DNA of 5,325 bases from Methylotenera sp. (lineage in GTDB: Bacteria > Pseudomonadota > Gammaproteobacteria > Burkholderiales > Methylophilaceae), in contig JACDEP010000152.1 in the NCBI GenBank assembly GCA_013816325.1, positions 1-5,325 of the forward strand, written 5' to 3'. Within the stretch, counting starts at the first letter, position 1. The number at the start of each line of letters is the position of its first letter. Below the pieces are notes generated by a model. The model saw nothing but the letters and a program-made list of their open reading frames with translations, was not told where the DNA came from and made no database searches. Both the position numbers and the translations under genes were made by a program. Positions 1 to 4,927 of this stretch are shown here, one piece after another.

Positions 1-651
1 CTGCAGGATGAAGCACAAACTATCGCCACATTTGCAACCAATCATGCCATTGCGCATGTCACAATCCTCGCGGAAGATAGTGAAACGTCCAAACAAATGG
101 TTGAAGCTTTCCAGAGTGTTTGGCAGGCATTGGGATATGAAGCAAAGCTAATTACCTTACCTAAAGAAATACAATCCGGCGACCAAAGTTTGAAAACTGC
201 AGACCTAGGCTTACTGGATTTGAAGATGACGATAGCGAATCAAGGTGCGGATATGCTGCTGCTAGCTATGTCAGGAGAGAAAGCACGCTTGGCCCGGCCT
301 TACTTGGATATCAGTACACCAACCTTAGCATTCTCAAGTACTAATGATGCAGACTACAATAACCTGAATGCAGTGCGAGTCGTAGATATTCCATTTTTGC
401 TAGATAAAGATAATAGCCAGTTTACTTATTACCAAACACAAGCTGCGGAGATACACAATACTGAATTGCGACGCTGGTTTGCCTTAGGTGTGGATGCGCT
501 GCAAATATTGCTCGCAAATTCCCGCGTACCAGATTCCGAGATGGTCATCAACGGTTTAACCGGCAAATTGATGATTGATAAAACCGGGCATATTAGCCGC
601 CGATTGCCGATTGGCCGATTCACTTACAATGGCTTAGTGCTTGAAAATTAA
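1..651 (+). CDS. lpoA: LppC/LpoA-type penicillin-binding protein activator, C-terminal part (5'-truncated)
   Basis: The frame is open from base 1 to the TAA at 649-651, giving 216 visible residues; the start lies upstream of the window. LpoA is an outer-membrane lipoprotein that stimulates the peptidoglycan synthase PBP1A from the periplasmic side, and its C-terminal domain has a periplasmic-binding-protein-like fold. What is visible fits that domain: alternating hydrophobic strands and helices (for example ADMLLLAMSGEKARLARPYL near 247-306), then the family-like RRWFALGVDA at 469-498 and an INGLTGKL-type stretch at 547-570, ending in a short strand-rich tail. The lipoprotein signal and any N-terminal TPR region are out of view. 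The ATG at 97 is internal, since homologous-looking sequence continues upstream of it. The downstream yraN and dolP-like genes match the E. coli lpoA neighbourhood, which strengthens the call. A generic branched-chain amino-acid-type binding protein is the main alternative. Confidence 0.85.
   Translation: MQDEAQTIATFATNHAIAHVTILAEDSETSKQMVEAFQSVWQALGYEAKLITLPKEIQSGDQSLKTADLGLLDLKMTIANQGADMLLLAMSGEKARLARPYLDISTPTLAFSSTNDADYNNLNAVRVVDIPFLLDKDNSQFTYYQTQAAEIHNTELRRWFALGVDALQILLANSRVPDSEMVINGLTGKLMIDKTGHISRRLPIGRFTYNGLVLEN
600..620 (+). repeat. Three close copies of CCGATT inside the lpoA 3' end
   Basis: CCGATT occurs at 600-605, 607-612 and 615-620, the first two copies separated by one base and the third by two. 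It lies in coding sequence for residues around RLPIGRF. It may reflect slippage or simple chance; no function is implied. Confidence 0.5.
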
Positions 652-658
652 TCAAGTA
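638..658 (+). other. Small stem-loop spanning the lpoA stop and the yraN start
   Basis: CTTGA at 640-644 is the exact reverse complement of TCAAG at 652-656, with a 7-nt loop that contains the lpoA TAA. A G-U pair (639/657) and a T-A pair (638/658) could extend the stem to the first base of the yraN ATG. No convincing Shine-Dalgarno precedes yraN, so ribosomes finishing lpoA could open this hairpin and re-initiate. The pairing is seen; translational coupling is inference, and a 5-bp core may be chance. Confidence 0.35.
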
Positions 659-1041
659 TGAAACTTAACTTATTGAAGCAGCTACCCGCAAAATTTCAAG
701 CTAGTCATCTTGAGCAAGGTCACTTGGCCGAACAGATTGCTGCAACTTTTCTCCATCAGCACGGCCTCATACTCATAGAAAAAAACTACCGCTGCAAACA
801 TGGAGAGATTGACCTCATAATGCGCGAAGGCGAAACGCTGGTGTTTGTCGAAGTCCGGTTACGAACCAACCAAGATTTTGGCGGCGCGGCCTCAAGTATT
901 ACTCACTCTAAACAACAAAAATTAAGCCGGGCAGCGGCACTATACTTACAAACGCACGGTGATTGCAATTGCCGCTTTGATGCGATTCTGATGCAAACTA
1001 CTGATCTTAACGCGGTAGAATGGATAAAAAATGCATTCTAG
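658..1041 (+). CDS. yraN: YraN, UPF0102 family nuclease-fold protein
   Basis: The 127-aa product is the usual length for UPF0102. The sequence carries the family hallmarks in order: an N-terminal helix with GHLAEQIAATFL (21-32), NYRC (43-46), GEIDLI (49-54), FVEVR (63-67), FGGA (74-77), KQQK (85-88), CRFDAI (105-110) and the terminal WIKNAF (122-127). E50, D52 and E65 sit where restriction-endonuclease/Holliday-resolvase-like folds keep metal ligands. The family is known to have that fold, but the enzymatic role of YraN is not established. The protein should be cytoplasmic. It starts 6 nt after the lpoA stop with no clear Shine-Dalgarno, so translation is probably coupled to lpoA. It ends 22 nt before the dolP-like gene; the diaA gene that sits at this point in E. 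coli is missing. The identification is firm; the function is not. Confidence 0.93.
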   Translation: MKLNLLKQLPAKFQASHLEQGHLAEQIAATFLHQHGLILIEKNYRCKHGEIDLIMREGETLVFVEVRLRTNQDFGGAASSITHSKQQKLSRAAALYLQTHGDCNCRFDAILMQTTDLNAVEWIKNAF

Positions 1042-1052
1042 TCATATAAAAA

Positions 1053-1058
1053 AAGGGG
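1053..1058 (+). promoter_or_regulatory. Ribosome binding site that fixes the dolP-like start
   Basis: AAGGGG, followed by TAACA and the ATG at 1064, is a good Shine-Dalgarno at 5-nt spacing. It favours 1064 over the in-frame ATG at 1031, which lies inside yraN and would put 11 polar residues in front of the lipoprotein signal. Confidence 0.75.
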
Positions 1059-1063
1059 TAACA

Positions 1064-1651
1064 ATGAAATTGAATTCAAATATTAAATTTGCCAGCCAAT
1101 TATTTGCGGCTTTGCTACTTTCCACTCAAATTACCGCTTGTTTGCCTGTAGTGGTTGGCGGTGCAGCAGCCGGCGGAGCCATGGCAGCGGATAGGCGTAC
1201 TTCTGGCGTTTATGTAGAAGACCAGAACATTGAAATTAAAGCCTCTCACAGCCTTGATGATGTAGTGACTGACTTATCCCATGTCAATGTCACAAGCTAT
1301 AAAGGTAACGTATTGATCACTGGCGAAGTGCCTGATGCGGTCACGAAAACTAAAGTGGAAAGCGCTGTAAAATCCATTGAAAGCGTACGCAATGTGACCA
1401 ATGAAGTAACCATCGGTCCTAAATCTGCAATCAGCTCACGTGCGGATGATTCATACATCACGACCAAAGTAAAAGCACAATTCGTTTCAGAAAACCGCTT
1501 TCAAGCTAACTATGTAAAAGTAGTTACTGAAAACAGCGTAGTCTATTTGCTGGGTTCTGTGACACATGCCGAAGCTGATGCAGCAGTTGAAATTGCTCGC
1601 AATACCAGTGGCGTGACCAAAGTGGTTAAGGTGTTCGAGTATATGCCTTAA
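1064..1651 (+). CDS. dolP: Double BON-domain outer-membrane lipoprotein, DolP/YraP-like
   Basis: The product is 195 aa (E. coli DolP is 191). It has a lipoprotein signal peptide with hydrophobic core FAALLLSTQI and lipobox ITA-C, making C26 the lipidated residue; residue +2 is Leu, not Asp, which predicts outer-membrane sorting. A small-residue linker VVVGGAAAGGAMAADRRTSG (29-48) resembles the same region of DolP. BON domain 1 covers about 52-118 (VNVTSYKGNVLITGEVP, ending VRNVTNEVTI) and BON domain 2 about 128-194 (DDSYITTKVKAQF, VKVVTENSVVYLLGSV, VTKVVKVFEYM). DolP supports outer-membrane integrity at division sites and in the BAM/LPS quality-control network; that role is known from E. coli and inferred here. 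It lies 22 nt behind yraN, as in enterobacteria minus diaA, so it is probably in the lpoA-yraN operon. Other BON lipoproteins such as OsmY-like proteins are less likely given length and context. Confidence 0.9.
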   Translation: MKLNSNIKFASQLFAALLLSTQITACLPVVVGGAAAGGAMAADRRTSGVYVEDQNIEIKASHSLDDVVTDLSHVNVTSYKGNVLITGEVPDAVTKTKVESAVKSIESVRNVTNEVTIGPKSAISSRADDSYITTKVKAQFVSENRFQANYVKVVTENSVVYLLGSVTHAEADAAVEIARNTSGVTKVVKVFEYMP

Positions 1652-1658
1652 ACGCCAA

Positions 1659-1667
1659 TGTTATAAT
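1659..1667 (+). promoter_or_regulatory. Extended -10 promoter for the DUF3579 gene
   Basis: TGTTATAAT is a perfect TATAAT hexamer (1662-1667) with the extended TGn element directly upstream. Transcription would start near 1674, leaving a leader of about 25 nt before the ATG at 1700. No good -35 is seen at 16-18 bp, which extended -10 promoters tolerate. The element overlaps a small CCAAT/ATTGG inverted repeat (1655-1659 and 1666-1670), possibly chance. Confidence 0.5.
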
Positions 1668-1699
1668 TGGTAAGTAATAATTATGAACGGTAAAAATAA

Positions 1700-2017
1700 A
1701 TGACTAAAGAAACAATGCCAGCCCCGACTCAAGGCGAGATTATCATTGAGGGTAACACGAGGGCTGGCAAGCCTTTTCGCCCTAGCGACTGGGTGGATCG
1801 TATGTGTAGCACTTATGCAAGCTTTGGCGGCGACCGAAAATTGAAATACTCACCTTACTTAAAACCAAAAGTAGTGAATGGCGTCAGGTGTTTAGCGGTA
1901 GATTTGAAGCTGAAAACGGTTAATCCAGAAGGCTATGCCCAGCTTATGCATTTTGCCGATGAAAATCAGCTCAACATTTTAGATGGCGCAGGTAATAGTA
2001 TTGCCGTTCCTCATTAG
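1700..2017 (+). CDS. DUF3579 family protein, function unknown
   Basis: The 105-aa product matches the pattern I recall for DUF3579, a small family seen mainly in betaproteobacteria. The core runs from about residue 12 to 95: EIIIEGNT, then GKPFRPSDWVDRMCS (23-37), FGGDRK (42-47), KYSPYLKP (49-56), a VNGVRCLAVDLKLK strand pair (59-72) and PEGYAQLMHFADENQL (76-91). There is no signal peptide or membrane segment, so it should be cytoplasmic. Two cysteines (36 and 64) are not in a CxxC arrangement. Shine-Dalgarno support is weak (GGT about 8 nt before the ATG), but no other start keeps the family N-terminus. It probably has its own promoter (1659-1667). It converges on the thioredoxin-like gene with a 60-bp gap in which I see no terminator hairpin. 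The biochemical role is unknown and the neighbours do not reveal one. Confidence 0.85.
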   Translation: MTKETMPAPTQGEIIIEGNTRAGKPFRPSDWVDRMCSTYASFGGDRKLKYSPYLKPKVVNGVRCLAVDLKLKTVNPEGYAQLMHFADENQLNILDGAGNSIAVPH

Positions 2018-2077
2018 TTGCAGTCGTCATTTATAGAAAAGCAATAAATAGTACAGCATCAATAGAACAGTAGAGGG

Positions 2078-2554
2078 CTAACTCGAACTGTCGTGCCCGA
2101 TAATTTTCTCAAGGTACTGCTTGGTAACTAGACCACGCTTGATTTTAACCAACTCACCTTTGGGATTATATATAAAAGTCGTAGGTAGAACTTCGGATGA
2201 ACCGATCTGTGCGACCACATCATCATCACCCAACACAATCGGGTAAGACATCAGCATATCATCTACATAATCCGTCACATCTTTAGTGCTTTGGTAATCA
2301 AATACCACGCCTAATATCATCAAATCTCTCTTTTTTCGGTGATCATATAAATTGACCAAATCCGGCACTTCCTCCAAACACGGTGCACACCATGTTGCCC
2401 AGTAATTCACGAGCACCCATTTGCCTTTATAATTGGATAACTGGTGCTTGATACCGCTCATGTCCTTAAGTATAAAATTGTCATGCGTATTGCTACCGGC
2501 AAACGTTAATTGGCTAATGACAATCAATAAAATAGAAAGTAGTTTTTTAATCAT
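2078..2554 (-). CDS. TlpA/ResA-like secreted thioredoxin-fold protein
   Basis: On the minus strand, the start at 2554 gives 158 aa with a clear signal peptide: MIKK, a hydrophobic core to about residue 18, and a plausible cleavage at TFA-GS (19/20). The frame extends to a TTG at 2590, but that adds 12 residues including two arginines before the signal, so 2554 is preferred. The mature protein has the TlpA-like order: DMSGIKHQLSNYKGKWVLVNYW (31-52), the WCAPC redox motif with C56 and C59, EEVP (61-64), LGVVFD (81-86) and LPTTFIYNPKGELV (123-136) with a probable cis-Pro at 124. Such proteins act in the periplasm as thiol-disulfide reductants, often for cytochrome c maturation. The substrate here is unknown because no ccm or dsb genes adjoin it. 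No Shine-Dalgarno lies close to the start. It is divergent from the PilZ-like gene and convergent with the DUF3579 gene. Confidence 0.88.
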   Translation of the reverse strand: MIKKLLSILLIVISQLTFAGSNTHDNFILKDMSGIKHQLSNYKGKWVLVNYWATWCAPCLEEVPDLVNLYDHRKKRDLMILGVVFDYQSTKDVTDYVDDMLMSYPIVLGDDDVVAQIGSSEVLPTTFIYNPKGELVKIKRGLVTKQYLEKIIGHDSSS

Positions 2555-2678
2555 TGCTGTAATGGTTGTACGCCTAAACCCTAAATTCAAATCATATGTT
2601 AGTCAGTGTCATATTACTAGTGTAAAGCCGCGCATTATCATACAATCACATGCCTGCATTGACAGACAAAAACTATAA
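2555..2678. promoter_or_regulatory. Divergent intergenic region between the TlpA-like and PilZ-like genes
   Basis: This 124-bp AT-rich spacer must hold promoters for both flanking genes if neither is read from elsewhere. On the + strand, TTACTA (2614-2619) and TATCAT (2636-2641) are spaced by 16 bp and form a weak sigma-70-like pair. TTGACA at 2659-2664 is a perfect -35 hexamer, but only 9 bp separate it from TATAAA (2674-2679), so the pair is not a normal promoter. On the minus strand I see no convincing pair. The placement is sure; the elements are weak. Confidence 0.3.
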
Positions 2679-4220
2679 ATGGCGTTAACACTTCATATTC
2701 CTGCACTTAAAGATAAGCCGATAATTATTGCGGATACACATCCTCAAAGAATCCTGCAATCTTTAGCGCATATCCACTTTGAAAATCCTCTTGATATCGC
2801 ATCGCACTTGCATATCGAGTTGGAGATACTCAATCGCCAGAAAATATCTCCAAGTCAACGCCTTCTGGCTTTGGAAACGTACCGTCCAATAATAATTAGT
2901 ACTGCACATATATTGGCTGAAGAATACATTAATGCCAACCTGCCGCTACATGATAAAGCTAAATTAGCTGCTGCTGCAACGGAGACACTTTGGCTGGAGT
3001 TAGGATTTGGTTATAAACTGGCATTGATAGACCTGCAAAATCAATTGATTAAACTGGGTACGGAAAAAAACTCGGTACTGGCTATTCTACGCGCTATGCA
3101 TGCAATAGCCGAGCATGCCATGGTGTATTACCAGATTTATATCCCGCCGCCGAAGCACATTTGGAGCGATTTGCACCAATTATATTTTTGTGCCGTACAA
3201 CTGAATATCCAGCATGCTGAAATAGATAGCACGGCAGAGCTTAGTATTTCTATTGAAAATACTTACAAACATGCGCTACTAATGTCACTTGCAGATCCGC
3301 TGCATTTACTCCAGCAAAACATTAGACTAGTTGCTGAATACTTGCTTTATCAAGTCCAGGCTGCGCAAATTTCTGCTGTAGAGCCTTTATCCGATACCGC
3401 TGGCATATTCATCATCAGCTTGAAATCCAATGAGCCGCCAGTGGCATATAGCAAGTATAAAACCGCGCCGGATGAAAGTTCGGATATCCTGCTGAAGACT
3501 ATGGATTTGGTACGCAATATCCATACCCACCTGAATAGCTTACATCATAATCGGTTGCCTGCCGATGGCAGTATACCGGCTGATGCTTCGCGAAATGATT
3601 ATATCGATTTATTAACCTATCTCATTAAGCACTGGGGTCTTACTTTTAAACGTATATTCAACCGCTCACAAAAAAATGGCGAGATTGAACTAGTAGCTGG
3701 AATTGCAGCAATACATAGCATGCTAGACGGACAGGCGAAAGACGCCTATGCTGAAAGTTTGGAAGTTCATGCGCAGAATATGCCTTCACGTTGGCAAATT
3801 CTTAACATCAGCCCAACCGGAATGTCGATACGCCGCCATCCAACAGCTGATAAAAATATCAAAATCGGCGGCTTGCTGAGTGTTAAGACCAAGGACGATG
3901 CAAATTGGTCCCTAGCCGTGGTGCGGTGGGCAAGCTGTGGCACGAAAGAGCGCTTGGATATTGGGGTGCAGCTTATTGCGCCCTATGCCAAACCCGGAAT
4001 GGCCAAAATTGATAACCGAGAAAATGACGAAATGATCTTATTGTTGCCGGAAATAGTTGCGACCAAGCAAATCGCCACCCTTATCCTGCCTAAAGGAACA
4101 TTTGAACCGGCTCGGCAATTAACAGTCATATCTAATAACCAATATCAACGCGTTTTACTGACCAGTTTGATTGAACGTGCGCAATATTTTGAACGTGTGC
4201 AATATAGTATCATTAATTAA
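2679..4220 (+). CDS. Large protein of unknown function with degenerate PilZ-like domain
   Basis: The 513-aa product has no signal peptide or clear membrane segment and is probably cytoplasmic. Residues 1-230 look alpha-helical: LETYRP at 65-70, LELGFGYKLALIDL at 106-119, and a HALLMSLADPLHLLQQNIRL helix at 198-217. Residues 265-365 are again helical, with a polar linker near 290-305. Residues 369-435 resemble a PilZ barrel: RWQILNISPTGMSI with N376, S378 and G381 of the NxSxxG motif, IGGLLSVK, the strand SLAVVRW (411-417) and ERLDIGVQLI (424-433). The RxxxR motif used by canonical PilZ domains to bind c-di-GMP is not seen; only R371 lies close by. Residues 450-510 form a further strand-rich tail. 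I recall comparable long hypothetical proteins in betaproteobacteria but no established function. The ATG at 2679 directly follows an in-frame TAA, so it is the earliest possible ATG; no Shine-Dalgarno is visible. Binding of c-di-GMP should not be assumed. Confidence 0.75.
   Translation: MALTLHIPALKDKPIIIADTHPQRILQSLAHIHFENPLDIASHLHIELEILNRQKISPSQRLLALETYRPIIISTAHILAEEYINANLPLHDKAKLAAAATETLWLELGFGYKLALIDLQNQLIKLGTEKNSVLAILRAMHAIAEHAMVYYQIYIPPPKHIWSDLHQLYFCAVQLNIQHAEIDSTAELSISIENTYKHALLMSLADPLHLLQQNIRLVAEYLLYQVQAAQISAVEPLSDTAGIFIISLKSNEPPVAYSKYKTAPDESSDILLKTMDLVRNIHTHLNSLHHNRLPADGSIPADASRNDYIDLLTYLIKHWGLTFKRIFNRSQKNGEIELVAGIAAIHSMLDGQAKDAYAESLEVHAQNMPSRWQILNISPTGMSIRRHPTADKNIKIGGLLSVKTKDDANWSLAVVRWASCGTKERLDIGVQLIAPYAKPGMAKIDNRENDEMILLLPEIVATKQIATLILPKGTFEPARQLTVISNNQYQRVLLTSLIERAQYFERVQYSIIN
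4173..4208 (+). repeat. In-frame tandem near-duplication of 18 bp at the 3' end of the PilZ-like gene
   Basis: Units 4173-4190 and 4191-4208 agree at 15 of 18 bases and encode ERAQYF and ERVQYS (residues 499-504 and 505-510). The unit length keeps the reading frame. It may be a recent duplication or a naturally repetitive helix end. Confidence 0.6.
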
Positions 4221-4371
4221 CAGACAAGTTTTTACACCGCAGCCTAGCGTTTTAATTTAATATTGCTTTGTGCTTTGCTATAAGTGGAGCCATTTGACAC
4301 TTCACTAAAACGATTTTTTTCGTTACGATACATCTTTATTTTTAAGCATCATCTAAACTGAGGTTTTTTTC
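4221..4371 (+). promoter_or_regulatory. trxA upstream region with short repeats and ribosome binding site
   Basis: This 151-bp AT-rich spacer should hold the trxA promoter. TTGACA at 4294-4299 is a perfect -35 hexamer, but bases 16-18 bp downstream are a T-run rather than a -10; TACGAT (4324-4329) is 24 bp away, too far. Also present are two tandem copies of TGCTTTG (4264-4277) and an inverted repeat AACGA/TCGTT around six T (4309-4324). TGAGG at 4359-4363, 8 nt before the ATG, is a good Shine-Dalgarno. No clear terminator for the upstream gene is seen. The ribosome binding site is solid; the promoter is not pinned down. Confidence 0.4.
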
Positions 4372-4698
4372 ATGAGCGACCATATTACCCACCTGAATGA
4401 TTCAGGCTTTGAACAAGACGTTCTACAATCACAGTTACCTGTATTAGTAGATTACTGGGCAGAGTGGTGCGGCCCTTGCAAAATGATTGCGCCTATCTTG
4501 GATGAAATCTCGAAAGAATACGCCGGTCGCCTTAAAGTGGCCAAGCTGAATATTGATGACAACCAACTAACCCCACCTAAATATGGTATCCGCGGCATCC
4601 CTACTTTGATGTTATTCAAGAATGGAAATGTTGAGGCTACTAAAGTAGGCGCTTTATCAAAATCACAATTAACCGCTTTTATTGACAGCAACATCTAA
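4372..4698 (+). CDS. trxA: Thioredoxin 1
   Basis: This is a 108-aa canonical thioredoxin, matching the family length (E. coli TrxA is 108-109). It is the general cytoplasmic disulfide reductant, recharged by thioredoxin reductase and NADPH, serving ribonucleotide reductase, PAPS reductase, peroxiredoxins and others. Visible hallmarks are the WCGPC active site with C33 and C36, buried D27, K58, the YGIRGIPTLMLFKNG stretch with cis-Pro77, and VGALSKSQL near the C-terminus. A TGAGG Shine-Dalgarno at 4359-4363 supports the start. The 513-aa gene ends 151 bp upstream, so trxA probably has its own promoter. rho follows 229 bp downstream, the same order as E. coli trxA-rhoL-rho. No odd residues are seen. 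Confidence 0.98.
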   Translation: MSDHITHLNDSGFEQDVLQSQLPVLVDYWAEWCGPCKMIAPILDEISKEYAGRLKVAKLNIDDNQLTPPKYGIRGIPTLMLFKNGNVEATKVGALSKSQLTAFIDSNI

Positions 4699-4710
4699 AC
4701 CCATTACGCT
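4682..4710 (+). promoter_or_regulatory. Possible rho promoter overlapping the trxA 3' end
   Basis: TTGACA at 4682-4687, inside the last trxA codons, lies 17 bp before TACGCT (4705-4710). The -35 is perfect but the -10 matches the consensus at only three of six positions, so support is weak. A transcript from here would include both downstream stem-loops. A second weak candidate is TTGCTA (4822-4827) with TAATAA (4845-4850), also 17 bp apart, which would exclude them. Confidence 0.25.
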
Positions 4711-4724
4711 GTATATAAATCACG

Positions 4725-4781
4725 AATGCTTGATTTATTTAGGTAAGTAAACTGCAACGAAAACCCTAAAAATCAAGCATT
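4725..4781 (+). other. Long stem-loop downstream of trxA
   Basis: AATGCTTGATTT (4725-4736) and AAATCAAGCATT (4770-4781) are perfect 12-bp reverse complements. After a 2-nt bulge the stem continues with TTAGG (4739-4743) pairing CCTAA (4765-4769), leaving a 21-nt loop. A 17-bp stem is well beyond what I would expect by chance in a spacer of this size. It begins 26 nt after the trxA stop. No T-tract follows on either strand, so it is not a standard intrinsic terminator. It could protect the trxA mRNA 3' end after Rho-dependent termination, form part of a rho leader, or bind a protein as DNA. Confidence 0.75.
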
Positions 4782-4820
4782 TCACTACTCTTCAGGTATA
4801 CATTCTCAAGTTTAGTGAAA
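4780..4820 (+). other. Second inverted repeat in the rho leader
   Basis: TTTCACTA (4780-4787) and TAGTGAAA (4813-4820) are perfect 8-bp reverse complements with a 25-nt interval. Inside, CTT (4790-4792) can pair AAG (4808-4810) after a 2x2 internal loop. It shares two bases with the right arm of the preceding stem-loop, so the two stack in tandem or compete at the junction. No T-tract follows. Confidence 0.5.
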
Positions 4821-4824
4821 ATTG

Positions 4825-4911
4825 CTACAAATCAAATTCAATTTTAATAAACTCCTAATCTTAATTAATAAATTTCCTGAATTTTTTCTGCTTCACAATC
4901 ACCCACATCAT
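4825..4911 (+). promoter_or_regulatory. C-over-G-biased, rut-like segment before rho
   Basis: These 87 bases contain 21 C and only 2 G (4879 and 4890); 4825-4878 has no G at all. The densest part, 4891-4911, has 10 C with several pyrimidine-C steps. Rho loads on unstructured, C-rich, G-poor RNA, and E. coli rho is known to be regulated by Rho-dependent attenuation in its leader. A similar loop here is inference from composition. The segment is also AT-rich, which weakens the signal in its first half. Confidence 0.45.
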
Positions 4912-4927
4912 GTTCTAGTGAGCCTCC

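Noticed and set aside
429..623. 64-codon minus-strand frame opposite lpoA
   Set aside because: It is antisense to a conserved coding domain and has no supporting features.
1031..1063. Alternative upstream ATG for the dolP-like gene, overlapping yraN
   Set aside because: It would place 11 polar residues before the lipoprotein signal, while the ATG at 1064 has a strong Shine-Dalgarno at proper spacing.
1683..1703. Six-codon ORF whose TGA overlaps the DUF3579 ATG
   Set aside because: It could be read as a coupling mini-leader, but there is no ribosome binding site and such short frames are expected by chance in AT-rich DNA.
2018..2077. Possible bidirectional terminator between the convergent DUF3579 and TlpA-like genes
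   Set aside because: Only a 4-bp TTGC/GCAA pairing with a long loop is visible, and there is no T-tract on either strand.
2555..2590. TTG-initiated extension of the TlpA-like protein
   Set aside because: The extra 12 residues precede a complete signal peptide that begins naturally at the ATG at 2554.
2433..2678. 81-codon + strand frame over the TlpA-like gene start and divergent spacer
   Set aside because: It is mostly antisense to the signal-peptide region of a well-supported gene and resembles no known protein.
4452..4694. 80-codon minus-strand frame opposite trxA
   Set aside because: It is antisense to a canonical thioredoxin gene and has no supporting features.
4726..4746. Six-codon ORF (MLDLFR) in the left arm of the trxA-rho stem-loop, considered as a rhoL-like leader peptide
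   Set aside because: It has no Shine-Dalgarno and is very short; E. coli RhoL is about 33 residues. A GTG-started 10-codon frame at 4815-4847 was dismissed for the same reason.
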